Assembly: GCF_002056295.1 (NCBI RefSeq)
Contig: NZ_CP020100.1
Coordinates: 3,929,501-3,993,500 of the forward strand
Reading direction: 5' to 3'
Origin: Halopseudomonas phragmitis
Lineage (GTDB): Bacteria; Pseudomonadota; Gammaproteobacteria; Pseudomonadales; Pseudomonadaceae
Length of the DNA: 64,000 nucleotides
A model generated the notes under the pieces. It searched no databases. It saw only the letters and a program-made list of their open reading frames with translations, and was not told the DNA's origin. A program made the position numbers and the translations under genes. Position 1 is the stretch's first letter, and each line of letters opens with the position of its first letter. Shown in pieces: positions 43,421 to 53,761 of the stretch.

Positions 43421-43672
43421 GGAAACACTGATTAATTGCACGCAAGCCCAGCAGCCCGGTTGGCGCTGACCTGTTCTGGACTGTCGATGCCCCGGACGGG
43501 CATCGTCAAGCCCCCAGGGGTGAGGCAAGCGTTTACCAAGCATGCTTGGTGCGCAGCCGAACGCCGACCGATCTGTGATCGGTTGGCCGGACCCGGAGGG
43601 GGTTCACGGCGTGTCCAGAACAGGTCAGCGACAATTGGGCCAACACCGAAGCTGATGTAATCAGTGTTTCCC
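43420..43672. mobile_element. MITE-like element with 15-bp terminal inverted repeats
   Basis: GGGAAACACTGATTA at 43420-43434 is repeated perfectly in inverse at 43658-43672; the element is 253 bp, GC-rich inside with small dyads, and has no transposase. No clear target duplication is visible. The left end coincides with the last base of the ampG stop codon. A related end occurs at 61632-61658. It may be mobilised by an IS elsewhere in the genome. Confidence 0.75.
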
Positions 43673-43711
43673 AAGAGACTATTGGGGGCGCCATAGACGC
43701 CCCCAAACAGA

Positions 43712-44551
43712 TCAACCGTTGCTGGCTTGCGCAACCATGTGCACGGTGCGCTGCGGGAATGGGATGGTAATGCCTTCCTGGTCGAAGGTTTCCTTGGCCG
43801 CCTCGATGGTGTCAAAGAAAACGCCCCAGTAGTCCTCGGTCTTGGTCCACATACGCAGGGACAGATCGACCGAGCTATCACCCAACGACACCAACCAGAC
43901 CACCGGCGCCGGATCCTTGAACACCCGGGCATCTGCCTGAGCCAGACGCAGCAGAATCTCGCGGGCCTTCTTCACATCATCGCCGTAGTCAATACCGATA
44001 TTGATGTCGACCCGCCGGGTCGGCTGGCGCGAATAGTTGATGATATTGCCATTGGACAGGCTACCGTTGGGGATCACCACGGTCTTGTTGTCCGGAGTCT
44101 TGAGTACGGTATGGAAGATCTGGATGCTGTCCACGGTACCGGCCGTACCCTGAGCCTCGATATATTCACCGACCTTGAACGGACGCAGGAACAGAATCAG
44201 TACACCACCGGCGAAGTTAGCCAAGCTGCCCTGCAGCGCCAGACCGACAGCCAAACCGGCGGCACCGATCAGCGCGATGAACGAAGTGGTCTGAATACCG
44301 ATCATGCCGGCGACACTGATCAGCAACAGAACCTTGAGACCAATATTGACCAAATTGCCGATGAAACCGTGCAAGGTCGCCTCGACGCTGCGCTTTTCCA
44401 TCAGCCGCAGCACGGTGGTGCTGATCCGCCCAATGATCCACCAACCGACCAACAGGGTGATCAGCGCCAGCAGCACCTGACCGCCGTACTGCATGACCAG
44501 CGGCAACCACGCCTCCTGCAGACCATCCAATTGGGTCATAACATCTTCCAT
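43712..44551 (-). CDS. mscS: Small mechanosensitive channel, MscS family
   Basis: 279 aa. Three N-terminal membrane helices (about residues 20-125) with the Gly/Ala-rich pore helix (GLAVGLALQGSLANFAGG), then the beta domain (IPNGSLSNGNIINYS) and the alpha/beta vestibule. It opens under osmotic down-shock. Length and motifs are those of E. coli MscS. Confidence 0.94.
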   Translation of the reverse strand: MEDVMTQLDGLQEAWLPLVMQYGGQVLLALITLLVGWWIIGRISTTVLRLMEKRSVEATLHGFIGNLVNIGLKVLLLISVAGMIGIQTTSFIALIGAAGLAVGLALQGSLANFAGGVLILFLRPFKVGEYIEAQGTAGTVDSIQIFHTVLKTPDNKTVVIPNGSLSNGNIINYSRQPTRRVDINIGIDYGDDVKKAREILLRLAQADARVFKDPAPVVWLVSLGDSSVDLSLRMWTKTEDYWGVFFDTIEAAKETFDQEGITIPFPQRTVHMVAQASNG

Positions 44552-44578
44552 TACCTTCTCCTGATTTTTTAATTACAC

Positions 44579-44601
44579 GAAAACCCAGCAGCCCTGCTGG
44601 G
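44579..44601 (-). terminator. yajQ terminator
   Basis: Leftward, CCCAGCA and TGCTGGG pair (44584-44590, 44595-44601), followed by four U. It lies shortly ahead of mscS. Confidence 0.65.
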
Positions 44602-44635
44602 GCTGACACCGACTTTAAATTCAATCAGCGCTTTT

Positions 44636-45121
44636 TCAATCGCGAAAATTATTGAACTGCAGCGGCATTTCAAGCTTGGCGCCACGCAGCAAGGCCATGA
44701 CATCCTGCAGATCATCACGCTTCTTGCCGGTTACCCGGACCTGATCGCCCTGGATCGCCGCCTGAACTTTGAGCTTGGAGTCCTTGATCAGAGCCACGAT
44801 CTTCTTGGCAAGTTCCTTGTCGATACCTTCACGCAGCACAACCTCCTGCTTGACCAGTTTGCCAGAAGCATAGGCATCCTTGATCTCCAGGCACTGAATA
44901 TCGATCTTGCGCTTGATCAGGCTCATTTGCAGGATCTCCAGCATCTGCCCCAACTGAAAGTCCGCTTCGGCCGTCAACTGCACCAGCAGATCCTTGTCCT
45001 TGAACTCAAAACTGCCCTTGCCACGCAGGTCATAGCGCCGGTCCAGCTCCTTGACCGCATTGTCCACGGCGTTAGTGACTTCATGTTTGTCCAATTCGGA
45101 CACCACATCGAACGATGGCAT
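44636..45121 (-). CDS. yajQ: YajQ family nucleotide-binding protein
   Basis: 161 aa, whole-length match: [20 protein letters not shown] at the start and the [11 protein letters not shown] motif. YajQ proteins bind nucleotides; some bind c-di-GMP and act with a regulator. Its neighbours include a response regulator with a GGDEF-like domain read divergently. Confidence 0.96.
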   Translation of the reverse strand: MPSFDVVSELDKHEVTNAVDNAVKELDRRYDLRGKGSFEFKDKDLLVQLTAEADFQLGQMLEILQMSLIKRKIDIQCLEIKDAYASGKLVKQEVVLREGIDKELAKKIVALIKDSKLKVQAAIQGDQVRVTGKKRDDLQDVMALLRGAKLEMPLQFNNFRD

Positions 45122-45230
45122 GCATTAACCTCGATAAAACACGTTTTTTATGACATTCATAGCAAAACAACAGCACAAGCTCGTGGCATTATAGCCTCAA
45201 ACGACATAGACCCTGAACGGAAGCCTTGCC

Positions 45231-46181
45231 ATGCCCAACCCGCAGTTAAGCATCATGGTGGTGGACGATACCAAATTCAGCAGCGCGGTTATCGGCCATA
45301 CCCTGTCTCAAGCGGGTTATACCGATATCCGGTTCGCCAGTTCCGCCATGGACGCATTGGCCATGCATGAACAACGCCCGGCCAGCGTCATGGTCGCCGA
45401 CTGGCTGATGCCGGAAATGGATGGCCTGGAGCTGACCACCCGCATCCGCCAGGCTGACGAGCAAAGCGACCATTACACCTATGTTGTCCTGCTGACGGCT
45501 CGCGAAGGCGACAACGTACTGGGCGAAGCCTTCGATCGCGGGGTCGATGACTTCATCAGCAAATCGGCCATGAACGAGCAACTGCTGCCACGCATCTACG
45601 CTGCTGATCGAACCTCACAACTGATCAACCGCCTGCTCGACGAGAACCGCCTGCTGGCAGTCAATAATGCGCAACTCGAGGCTCATAATCTGGTCGACAG
45701 CCTGACCGCCATCGGCAACCGCCGCTACCTGCTCCAGCGCCTGAGCGACAGCCTGCGCAACGTTGAAGCCCGGGGTGGTGCCTGCTGCCTGCTGGTGCTC
45801 GGCGTACAGAATCTCGACGAACTGAGCAACCGATTCGGTGAAGATGTGCGCCAGGAACTGCTCAAGGGAATAGCCCGCCGCCTGCAACAACTGGTCCGCC
45901 CCACCGACGTGATCGCTCGGGTCAGCAACAACGCCTTTGCCATCGTCACCCTGGCCGATGACCCACTGGAATGCAAACCCAACAGTTTCCGCCGCCTGCA
46001 TGACGGCCTCAATCTCAAGGCCTTCAAAACCAGCGAGGGCTATCTCTCGGTTCGCGCCGGCATGGCCCTGGGCTCAGCCAGCCAACGCCAGTCCCAAGCT
46101 GATGCCAGCGCCTGGCTGGAGCAGGTGGAACAGCAACTGGAACAGGCCTACGCCACCAACCTGATCACTGAAGTGCCGTAA
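45231..46181 (+). CDS. Response regulator with degenerate GGDEF domain
   Basis: 316 aa. The receiver domain (1-120) is intact: Asp12-Asp13, phospho-acceptor Asp57, Thr89 and Lys111. The second domain (150-310) has the GGDEF fold (DSLTAIGNRRYL), but SNNAF replaces GGEEF in RVSNNAFAI and the residues for GTP binding are changed, so it is probably not a cyclase. It may bind c-di-GMP, GTP or a partner such as the divergent YajQ. The family matches PA4396 by position, as I recall. Confidence 0.87.
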   Translation: MPNPQLSIMVVDDTKFSSAVIGHTLSQAGYTDIRFASSAMDALAMHEQRPASVMVADWLMPEMDGLELTTRIRQADEQSDHYTYVVLLTAREGDNVLGEAFDRGVDDFISKSAMNEQLLPRIYAADRTSQLINRLLDENRLLAVNNAQLEAHNLVDSLTAIGNRRYLLQRLSDSLRNVEARGGACCLLVLGVQNLDELSNRFGEDVRQELLKGIARRLQQLVRPTDVIARVSNNAFAIVTLADDPLECKPNSFRRLHDGLNLKAFKTSEGYLSVRAGMALGSASQRQSQADASAWLEQVEQQLEQAYATNLITEVP

Positions 46182-46191
46182 CGGACGGCTG

Positions 46192-47109
46192 ATGCTGCAT
46201 ATACTCGGAGCCGGTAGCCTGGGACTGCTGTGGGCGGCACGTCTGACTCGCGCCGGCCTGCCCTGCCGCCTGCTCCTGCGAGATGCCCGGCGCCAGGCCG
46301 AATGGCAGAGCCGAAACAACCTGTTGATCTTTGAACAGGCAGGCAAGCGCGAGCTACTGACGATTGAGACCTTGCCGATCAGCGACTGCCATGAGCCCAT
46401 TAAGCAACTGATCGTGGCCACCAAGGCCCATGAAGTGCACAGCGCACTCAGCAGCCTGCCAGTTGCACTGCTGGACCAGAGCGACTGCCTGCTATTGCAG
46501 AACGGTCTGGGTAGCCAGCAACAGGCCCAGGCCCTGCTCCCCAATGCCCGCGTCCTGTTTGCCAGTGTGACCGACGGCGCCTGGAGCCCGGCCCCCGGCC
46601 ACGTCTGCTGGGCTGGTATCGGCGAAACCCGGATTGGCGACCCGCAAGGCGGTGCAGCTCCCGCGTGGCTGAATCAGCTAGACCGGGCCGGGATCGTCTG
46701 GCATTGGGATAGCCGAATCCTTGAGGTACTCTGGCTAAAACTGGCGGTGAACTGCGCGATCAACCCCTTCACCGCCCTGTTCGACTGCCGTAACGGTGAC
46801 GTGCCGGCACGGGCCGGAATCCAGCTTGAACAGGTCATTGATGAGCTGCACAGCCTGCTCAGCATTGCCGCTCGCAGCCCTGGTCGCCAAGCCTTGGGGG
46901 AGCGTATCCACAGCGTGATCCAGGCCACCGCCGGCAACAGTTCATCCATGCGTCAGGATATCCATGCCCGTCGCCGCACCGAGATCGACTACATTCTTGG
47001 CTACGCTTGCCGCGAGGCCAGACAGCGAGGGCTACCTACCCCGGCACTGACATCCCTGCACGAGGAGCTGCAAACCCTGCTCCACACACTGGGGCTGCCG
47101 CACAACTGA
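46192..47109 (+). CDS. panE: 2-dehydropantoate 2-reductase PanE
   Basis: 305 aa. N-terminal NADPH-binding motif GAGSLGLLWAARL, KAHEV, LQNGLG and the C-terminal catalytic WLKLAVNCAINP. It reduces ketopantoate to pantoate in pantothenate/CoA synthesis. It follows the response regulator by 10 bp. Confidence 0.93.
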   Translation: MLHILGAGSLGLLWAARLTRAGLPCRLLLRDARRQAEWQSRNNLLIFEQAGKRELLTIETLPISDCHEPIKQLIVATKAHEVHSALSSLPVALLDQSDCLLLQNGLGSQQQAQALLPNARVLFASVTDGAWSPAPGHVCWAGIGETRIGDPQGGAAPAWLNQLDRAGIVWHWDSRILEVLWLKLAVNCAINPFTALFDCRNGDVPARAGIQLEQVIDELHSLLSIAARSPGRQALGERIHSVIQATAGNSSSMRQDIHARRRTEIDYILGYACREARQRGLPTPALTSLHEELQTLLHTLGLPHN

Positions 47110-47171
47110 TATGTTGCCTCGGCCCGTTTCACGCTAACCTAGTGTTTTTTGCTGTTAGGAGCGCGATTACC

Positions 47172-47735
47172 ATGGGCTACCGCCTGAGCAAAGTCTATAC
47201 CCGCACTGGCGACAAGGGGGACACCGGCCTGGCTGACGGCCAGCGCATTGGCAAGGATCACCCACGCATCGAAGCCATGGGCAGTGTCGATGAGCTGAAC
47301 AGCCAGCTCGGTGTGCTGCTGGCCGAACTGGCCGGGCAGGGTCTGGACCGGTTCACCGCGCTGCTCGGACCAATTCAGCACCGCCTGTTTGATCTTGGCG
47401 GAGAATTGGCGATCCCCGGCCACCACATCATCGATGCCGGCGATGTGAGCGCACTGGAGCAACTGATTGATGACTACAACGCCGAACTGGAACCGCTGAA
47501 GAACTTCATTTTGCCCGGCGGCTCACGCTGCGTGGCCCAGGCCCACCTGGCCCGCAGCCAGTGCCGCCGGGCAGAGCGCCGGTATCTGAGCCTGGCACGC
47601 CAGGACGATGTCAATCCGCAGGCCCCAATCTATCTGAACCGGCTGTCAGACCTGCTGTTTGTCGTTGCTCGCTGCATCGCCAAGGCCGAGGGCACCCCCG
47701 AAGTGCTGTGGGCACCCAAGCCCAAACCGCAATAG
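47172..47735 (+). CDS. Cob(I)alamin adenosyltransferase, PduO type
   Basis: 187 aa from MGYRLSKVYT, after AGGAG; the frame extending upstream overlaps panE and is not used. The signature YTRTGDKGDTGLADG and the Arg-rich RSQCRRAERR motif are diagnostic. It transfers the adenosyl group from ATP to cob(I)alamin to make coenzyme B12. Confidence 0.93.
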   Translation: MGYRLSKVYTRTGDKGDTGLADGQRIGKDHPRIEAMGSVDELNSQLGVLLAELAGQGLDRFTALLGPIQHRLFDLGGELAIPGHHIIDAGDVSALEQLIDDYNAELEPLKNFILPGGSRCVAQAHLARSQCRRAERRYLSLARQDDVNPQAPIYLNRLSDLLFVVARCIAKAEGTPEVLWAPKPKPQ

Positions 47736-47749
47736 CACCTTATAACGAC

Positions 47750-47776
47750 AACGCCCCGGACCAGCCGGGGCGTTGA
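47750..47776. terminator. Terminator between convergent adenosyltransferase and chemoreceptor genes
   Basis: AACGCCCCGG (47750-47759) pairs with CCGGGGCGTT (47765-47774). T-runs are weak, so efficiency is uncertain. Confidence 0.6.
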
Positions 47777-47793
47777 TTCCACAACCAGAACGC

Positions 47794-49812
47794 TCAGACC
47801 CGGAAAGCACTGACGATTCGCTGCAGCTCCTGCACCAGTTGCCCCATGCGGTTGCTGGATTGCTCGGCTTGGCGGGCCCCCTCGGCAGTGCGTTCACCTG
47901 CATGGTTGATTTCGACGATGTTCTGATCGATATCATGGCTGACTGCGGTCTGCTGCTCGGCCGCAGCGGCGATCTGCTGGCTCTGATCAACAATCTGGGT
48001 TACCGCTGCCAGAATGTTGCCCAGCGCCTGCTGCACCTGCAAGGACGCATCCACCGCCTCGCCAGTCATGCTGTGGCTGGCACCCATGGCCTTAACCGCA
48101 GCCCCCACACCATCCTGCAGGCGCACGATCATCTGCTCGATTTCCTCAGTCGACTCCTGGGTCCGACGCGCCAGCGTACGCACCTCATCGGCCACCACAG
48201 CAAACCCCCGACCTTGCTCGCCGGCCCGGGCTGCCTCGATGGCCGCATTCAGCGCCAGCAGGTTGGTCTGCTCGGCCACACCCTTGATCACATCCAGCAC
48301 CCGGCTGATTGAAGCGCTGTCATCGGCCAGCCGGTTGATCACATTCACCGAGTTCTCGATTTCCCGCGCCAGCTTCTCAATACCATCGACCGAAGCCTCG
48401 ACTCGCTGCCGGCCATTGAGGGTTTCAGTGTTGACCTGCTCTGCATTGTTCACAGCCAGAGCAGCACTGCGTGCCACCTCCTGCGAGGTAGCAGCCATTT
48501 CATTCATGGCTGTAGCCACCTGCTCGATCTGGCTGCGCTGAGCAGCCACCGCCTGACTGCTTTCGGCCGAGATACTTTCTACCTGCTCGGACTGCTGCTG
48601 AACCTGATTGGAGGTCTGACCAACCTGACGAATCAGCTCGCGAATCCGGCCGATACTGTCATTGAACTCGGCAGCCAGCGCGCCCAGCTCGTCGCGACTG
48701 TCAACCTCGACCTGGACCGTCATATCGCCCCGCGCCACTTGCCCCATCTGCACTGACAACTTCTTCAGGGTTCTGCGGGTGGCCATGTAGAAGCCAGCAT
48801 ACAGATAGATGATCAGCACGATCACCAGTACCAGCGCGACCACCAGCAACACGGTGGCCCGGGTATTGGCCCCCAGACGCTGTTCAAGCACCCGCTCCAG
48901 GCTGTTGAGGATACCCGACCCCAACGCATAGGATTTGTCGATTTCGGCACTGATGCGCTGGAAGAACCCGGCCCAGTTACCATCCAGGCTGTTGGCCAGA
49001 ATGATGTCTTCCTCGAAGATCTCACGGGTCTGCTCCACTGTAGCTAAACTGGCTTGCGCCGCCGTGCGCAACCCAGCTAAATCCGGATGACTCTGAATGA
49101 GCCCCAGCGCCTGCTGGTAGTCGGCCTGCAAGCGCCCCATGCTATCGACCAGATCGTCCATTTCCCGACTGGCGTCCGAGCTCAGATAGCCCTGCCCCAT
49201 CGCATAACCACCGACCGCCCGACCATGACCCAAAGCTCCCGTCACCTGGGGAATACCATCCACCACCAGCGCGCCAAGTTGCCGTACCAGTGCATCGAAG
49301 TCCTGCAGTAGCCCCGCATAGCTGGCCGTCACAGACAACAGCGACAGCGAAGCACCATAAGCCTGGGACGACATGTCGGCCCGGGCGCGGATCGACTCTT
49401 GGCCAATACGGGTATAGAAGGCCAACAGCTCATCACGCTGCTTGATCATATCGGCCGCGCTAGCATCACCATTGCGATAAGGCAGGCCACGCAGTGCCTC
49501 GATGATCTGGTTGCGTTGCTCCAGAGTCCGCTGTTCCAGCGCTGCGGCCTGATCACCCTGCCCCAGATGGAAGGAAATCAGATCCAGATCTCTCAATACT
49601 TCAGCCCGCTTGACCACCTCCTGGGTCAGGCGTACCAGCTCCAGGCTGTCCAGTGCATGCTGGGACAACTGAACGCGTTCAAAGGACTGTTTGACCAGCA
49701 TACTGCTGACCACAAGCAGGGGGACGAAAAACAGGACACTGATCAGGCAGAACTTCATGCCGTAGCTCAACCTGTTCATCAGTGCTATGGCGGGTGCCAG
49801 AAGACTGTTCAC
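47794..49812 (-). CDS. Methyl-accepting chemotaxis protein
   Basis: 672 aa, GTG start after GAGGAG. Membrane segment about 20-43, a periplasmic all-helical sensor of about 270 residues that resembles the nitrate/nitrite (NIT) sensor type, second membrane segment about 318-345, HAMP (about 346-400) and signalling domain with the hairpin tip ([20 protein letters not shown]). It signals through CheA/CheW. The ligand cannot be read. It lies ahead of ampE as in Pseudomonas. Confidence 0.93.
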   Translation of the reverse strand: MNSLLAPAIALMNRLSYGMKFCLISVLFFVPLLVVSSMLVKQSFERVQLSQHALDSLELVRLTQEVVKRAEVLRDLDLISFHLGQGDQAAALEQRTLEQRNQIIEALRGLPYRNGDASAADMIKQRDELLAFYTRIGQESIRARADMSSQAYGASLSLLSVTASYAGLLQDFDALVRQLGALVVDGIPQVTGALGHGRAVGGYAMGQGYLSSDASREMDDLVDSMGRLQADYQQALGLIQSHPDLAGLRTAAQASLATVEQTREIFEEDIILANSLDGNWAGFFQRISAEIDKSYALGSGILNSLERVLEQRLGANTRATVLLVVALVLVIVLIIYLYAGFYMATRRTLKKLSVQMGQVARGDMTVQVEVDSRDELGALAAEFNDSIGRIRELIRQVGQTSNQVQQQSEQVESISAESSQAVAAQRSQIEQVATAMNEMAATSQEVARSAALAVNNAEQVNTETLNGRQRVEASVDGIEKLAREIENSVNVINRLADDSASISRVLDVIKGVAEQTNLLALNAAIEAARAGEQGRGFAVVADEVRTLARRTQESTEEIEQMIVRLQDGVGAAVKAMGASHSMTGEAVDASLQVQQALGNILAAVTQIVDQSQQIAAAAEQQTAVSHDIDQNIVEINHAGERTAEGARQAEQSSNRMGQLVQELQRIVSAFRV

Positions 49813-50017
49813 GCAGAATTCTCCTCAAATACAACGCCCCGTCGCTCTCGGGACTGGCCGCAGGCGCCAAACGCCGGCATAGCCATTATCGTTATGATTA
49901 TTAAGCGGCCTCCTGGCTCGTTGTCAGTCTTCCTTGCGGTTATGGGCTCGCCTGCCAGGCAATCGAGCCATGATTAAATGTCTTACACCGCTACTATCGG
50001 CTAATACGCCGGCATCT

Positions 50018-50827
50018 TTAACCCAGCACAGCATAGAGCGCAATAAAGACTGCCCACACCAGCAACGAACGTTTAACCAACATCCGGACACTGGCCAATA
50101 TGCCCTCATGCTCCGGTGTCGAGGCACCATCTTGCAAGGCTGCATCGGCGCACTGTTCAAGCAGTTCAGCATTGCTCAGTTCCCAGCGCGCAAACTGCCT
50201 GCGCAAAACCGCCAGGGTAGCGTCGAAATGCCCGACCAGCGCCAGACTAAGCCCTAACAGGCGGCTTGGCAGCCACTCCAGAGAGTGGCTCAACACATTG
50301 GCCAGCCCACCCTTCTCGCTACTGGCGCTAGCCAGCAGGCGATACCCCAAAGCTCCAAGCGGACCCAGCAACAAATACCAGAAAGCCGGCACGAAATAGC
50401 TATGGCAAGCCTCCCAAACCAACCGACCACGCACAGCCCTGAGTAACCCACTCGGCTCATCACAGACAATGCCCAGCTCCCGCTCAGCTACCAGACTGGC
50501 AGCTTCCTGATCACCGCGCGCCCAAGCCTGTTCCAACTCGCTGGTCATCGAGCCCAGCGGGTCACTGCGCCCAACGCACAGCAGCAATACAGCCGCATGC
50601 AGCACCAGACTGAAGAGCCCATACGCCATGCCCTGCACCCACCACAACAGGATTACCAGGGGTAACAGCGGCAACATCAGCAGCAGTATCCGCTGCCACT
50701 CGGCATGATTGCCCAGACGCACCTGCAGCCAGGTACTCCAGCGACCACACACATCGATCGGCAACCCATTGCGCCAAGGTGTGAAGCGCAAGATCAAGGC
50801 GACCAGCACCAGTACCAGAAAACTCAT
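50018..50827 (-). CDS. ampE: AmpE, membrane modulator of beta-lactamase induction
   Basis: 269 aa with four hydrophobic segments (1-15, 45-85, 145-165, 250-268) and the loop region RGRLVWEACHSYFVPAFWY. AmpE is an inner-membrane protein of the ampDE operon with unclear biochemistry. It follows ampD by 24 bp. Confidence 0.93.
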   Translation of the reverse strand: MSFLVLVLVALILRFTPWRNGLPIDVCGRWSTWLQVRLGNHAEWQRILLLMLPLLPLVILLWWVQGMAYGLFSLVLHAAVLLLCVGRSDPLGSMTSELEQAWARGDQEAASLVAERELGIVCDEPSGLLRAVRGRLVWEACHSYFVPAFWYLLLGPLGALGYRLLASASSEKGGLANVLSHSLEWLPSRLLGLSLALVGHFDATLAVLRRQFARWELSNAELLEQCADAALQDGASTPEHEGILASVRMLVKRSLLVWAVFIALYAVLG

Positions 50828-50851
50828 AGTGACTCTCCTTGTAGCCCCGGA

Positions 50852-51403
50852 TCAGCGGGATTGACGCAGACTGCGCAGATAACGTCCCCAGTCGAAGGCA
50901 GGCCCCGGGTCAGTCTTGCGGCCCGGTGCAATGTGCTCATGCCCGGTAATCCGACTCAGGGTAATCGCCGGGTAGGCCTTGCGCAAACACTGAGTCAATG
51001 CACTCAGAGCCTGGTACTGGGCGTCGCTGTAGGGCACATCATCGGCACCTTCGAGCTCGATGCCGATCGAAAAGTCATTGCACTGATCTCGCCCGGCATA
51101 CCGCGATTGCCCGGCATGCCAGGCACGATCCAGACAGGACACAAACTGGGTGATCTGGCCCGTACGCTCAATCAGAAAGTGAGCGGAGACCTGCATTCCG
51201 GCAATAAAGGTGAAGTAAGGATGGGCCGCGCTATCGAGCTGCCCCTGAAAGAACTGCTGAACATACCCACCGCCAAACTCGCCTGGCGGCAGACTGATGT
51301 TGTGAATTACCAACAGGGAGATGCTCTCGCCGGTCGGCCGTTGATTGAAATGTGGCGAGGGGCAATGAATCACCCCGCTAAGCCAGCCTTCATTGACCTG
51401 CAT
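50852..51403 (-). CDS. ampD: 1,6-anhydro-N-acetylmuramyl-L-alanine amidase AmpD
   Basis: 183 aa. Zinc ligands His34 (VIHNIS), His155 (TGHEHIAPG) and Asp165 (KTDPG), with IGIELEG for catalysis. This cytoplasmic enzyme removes peptides from anhydromuropeptides brought in by AmpG; its loss derepresses AmpC. Confidence 0.96.
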   Translation of the reverse strand: MQVNEGWLSGVIHCPSPHFNQRPTGESISLLVIHNISLPPGEFGGGYVQQFFQGQLDSAAHPYFTFIAGMQVSAHFLIERTGQITQFVSCLDRAWHAGQSRYAGRDQCNDFSIGIELEGADDVPYSDAQYQALSALTQCLRKAYPAITLSRITGHEHIAPGRKTDPGPAFDWGRYLRSLRQSR

Positions 51404-51511
51404 CGGCTTGGAACTCCGCTCACAGAGGAGGCCCTATGCTAGCAGGCCTGCCCGCCAGACGCACCCCGACCCCACTAAGAAGCCGGGAAGCCGCCGGCAG
51501 GCGACCGTGAA

Positions 51512-53761
51512 TCAGTGACGCGCCGCCTGAATCTTGCGCAGGTTACCGATCACCGACTCCAGCGCCCGGTCGAACAGCTGATTGTCATCAAGCAGGCGCA
51601 CCAGGCCAGCGTCGTAGTGCTGGGCCAGCGCCGCCGTGGTGAACTCGGCGACTTTAAGGCCGTTACGATTGACAAAGATATACTTGCCGCTAAAGGCAAT
51701 GATCGCCGCCAGCTTGCAACGCTGGACCGGCTGCTCACTGCTCAGCGCCAGCTCGAACCAGCCGCCAGTATGCAGACTCTCGATCCAGGCACTGGCCTTG
51801 ACACTGGGCAGGTCGTCCACCAGGACAGGTACAGCTTCGGACTCCGACTCAGGCATCACCGGCTCACAGATTTCGACCGCCGGCGGCGCAGGCTCTGGCT
51901 CAGAAATGACGCTCTGATCAGATTCAGGTTCCTCGAATGCTGGTTCAGCCACCACCGCCTCAACCCTGGATACGGTCTGATCCAACACTCGGGCCTGCAA
52001 CCCCTCCAGGCGCTGCAGCAACTCGTTACTATGCGCATCATCCTGGCCGATCAGGGCAAAACCCTTCTGCAGGGCACGACGCACAGCCAGATGCATACTC
52101 TGACGACGCTCCAGCGGCTCATCGGAAGGCTCGATACCAGCCACCAGCTGCTCTGCCACCGCCACCACCTGACGCCAGGCTGGCGCCTCGCCACCCTCGC
52201 GCAACCAGGTTATCTGCATAACCTGGCTCCAGGTGTCGCGCAGCAGATCGACCACGAACACCGGCAGCACACGCCCTATCAACAAGCTGTTGAGACTGCG
52301 CGCCACTTCGCTGCGGGCGGCCTCAATACGCGCACGCCCCAACTCCGCGTCGCGGGTACGCTGCTCAATACGCTCCGAACGACGCTGCTCGGAACGCACA
52401 AACCCGGTTAACTCGCCATACAACGCTTCAAACAACTCAGGGCCCGGCTGGCTGTCAGCCAGCAACCGCTCAACGATAGATTCCAGCAAGCCATGCAACT
52501 GGTCGCGGCGCAGGTCATCATGATCACTCCAGCCCAGCGTTGCCCGCGCCAGCTCATTGAGCAGACGTCGAGCTGGATGGGCCGACTGACTAAAGAAGCT
52601 TTTGTCAGCAATCGCCACCCGTAGAATCGGCAGCTGCAGGCGTCCGATCATAGCCTTAAGCGCTGCCGGCAGTTCGTTATCATCAAGTATGAAGTCAAAC
52701 AGCATCGACACCAAATTGATGACATCGTCGTCAATCCGATTGAGGGTGCGCGCCTCGCCGGTTGCCTGGCGTCGACTGTTCAGTAATTGCTGGACCCTGG
52801 TCCGCAAACCAGCCCCACCCATGTCTTCAGCAGCCAGATCGCCAGCCGGCAGCTGTGCCAACACGCTGAGCAATTCATGACTGGGAAGGGGGACGGCACC
52901 CGGAGTACCCAGTGCCGACAGGGCAGCATCGCCACTGGCATGCCGCCAGCTACCGATCAGATCACTGAACAGTGACAAAATTTGCTGCTCTTCCTGCTCG
53001 CGAACCTGAATACCACCACGCTCAACACTACCGGTGCCAGGAGCCGAGCGAACCGCACCACGCCCGACCTGCGCCAAGCGTAGATCAGGCATGATGCCCG
53101 CGGCGATCAATTGTTCATTAAGTTCGGCATAGAGCTGGTCAACCGGGTTGAACACATAGCGCTCGAACAGCTTGAAAATGATCAGCCGAACTTTGATGTC
53201 GAGTTGCAATGTGACCAGACTGTCAGCGAATACCTTGGCCAGCAACGCCGGTCCGAGAGGATTGCTGCGTTCCTCAATGTTGCGCTTGACCAGACTATTG
53301 ATCCGGGTCGCTAGGTGCGCCAACGGCAATTGGTTGCGCGCGGTTACCCGGCCCACCATGCTATCCAGTGCAACGCTTTGCTCCAGCTCATCAGGCTGAA
53401 CCAAGGCCAGGGTATCCAGCTCAAATGACAATCCGCCAACCGGTGAAACTTCGGGTCGATTTAGCTCTTCAAGCTCACGTACCAGGCCATCGGTACAGCT
53501 CTTTTCAATGGCGTGACGCTGCAGGCGGACCAGACGCATGGCTTCAAAAAACAGAGTCTGATCGGCGTTGCTGCCGGCCCGGTCAGCCATCTCGAACAGA
53601 CTGTCGTCGGCATTGTCGAACAGGGCTGCCAATGTCGCGCGCAAATATCCGAGCGCCTTGTCGCGCACAGGCAACAACAACGTCGGAAGGGTGGATACCG
53701 GAACCGGCTCACTTGAGCGTCGGACACCACCTATGTGAACAACCTTGGAATCCTGGGACAT
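51512..53761 (-). CDS. DUF1631 family protein
   Basis: 749 aa, largely helical and acidic, opening MSQDSKVVHIGG, with the conserved SLEQ/RTRVQQLL region about residue 320 and a C-terminal beta part (WIESLHTGGWFELAL). Often mislabelled thymidine phosphorylase. Function is unknown; its place between ampD and nadC is conserved in Pseudomonas as I recall. PilZ-like features at the C-terminus are possible. Confidence 0.85.
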   Translation of the reverse strand: MSQDSKVVHIGGVRRSSEPVPVSTLPTLLLPVRDKALGYLRATLAALFDNADDSLFEMADRAGSNADQTLFFEAMRLVRLQRHAIEKSCTDGLVRELEELNRPEVSPVGGLSFELDTLALVQPDELEQSVALDSMVGRVTARNQLPLAHLATRINSLVKRNIEERSNPLGPALLAKVFADSLVTLQLDIKVRLIIFKLFERYVFNPVDQLYAELNEQLIAAGIMPDLRLAQVGRGAVRSAPGTGSVERGGIQVREQEEQQILSLFSDLIGSWRHASGDAALSALGTPGAVPLPSHELLSVLAQLPAGDLAAEDMGGAGLRTRVQQLLNSRRQATGEARTLNRIDDDVINLVSMLFDFILDDNELPAALKAMIGRLQLPILRVAIADKSFFSQSAHPARRLLNELARATLGWSDHDDLRRDQLHGLLESIVERLLADSQPGPELFEALYGELTGFVRSEQRRSERIEQRTRDAELGRARIEAARSEVARSLNSLLIGRVLPVFVVDLLRDTWSQVMQITWLREGGEAPAWRQVVAVAEQLVAGIEPSDEPLERRQSMHLAVRRALQKGFALIGQDDAHSNELLQRLEGLQARVLDQTVSRVEAVVAEPAFEEPESDQSVISEPEPAPPAVEICEPVMPESESEAVPVLVDDLPSVKASAWIESLHTGGWFELALSSEQPVQRCKLAAIIAFSGKYIFVNRNGLKVAEFTTAALAQHYDAGLVRLLDDNQLFDRALESVIGNLRKIQAARH

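Noticed and set aside
43432-43932. Possible transposase or protein in the MITE region
   Set aside because: Frames cross the mscS gene and the element ends; no transposase motifs.
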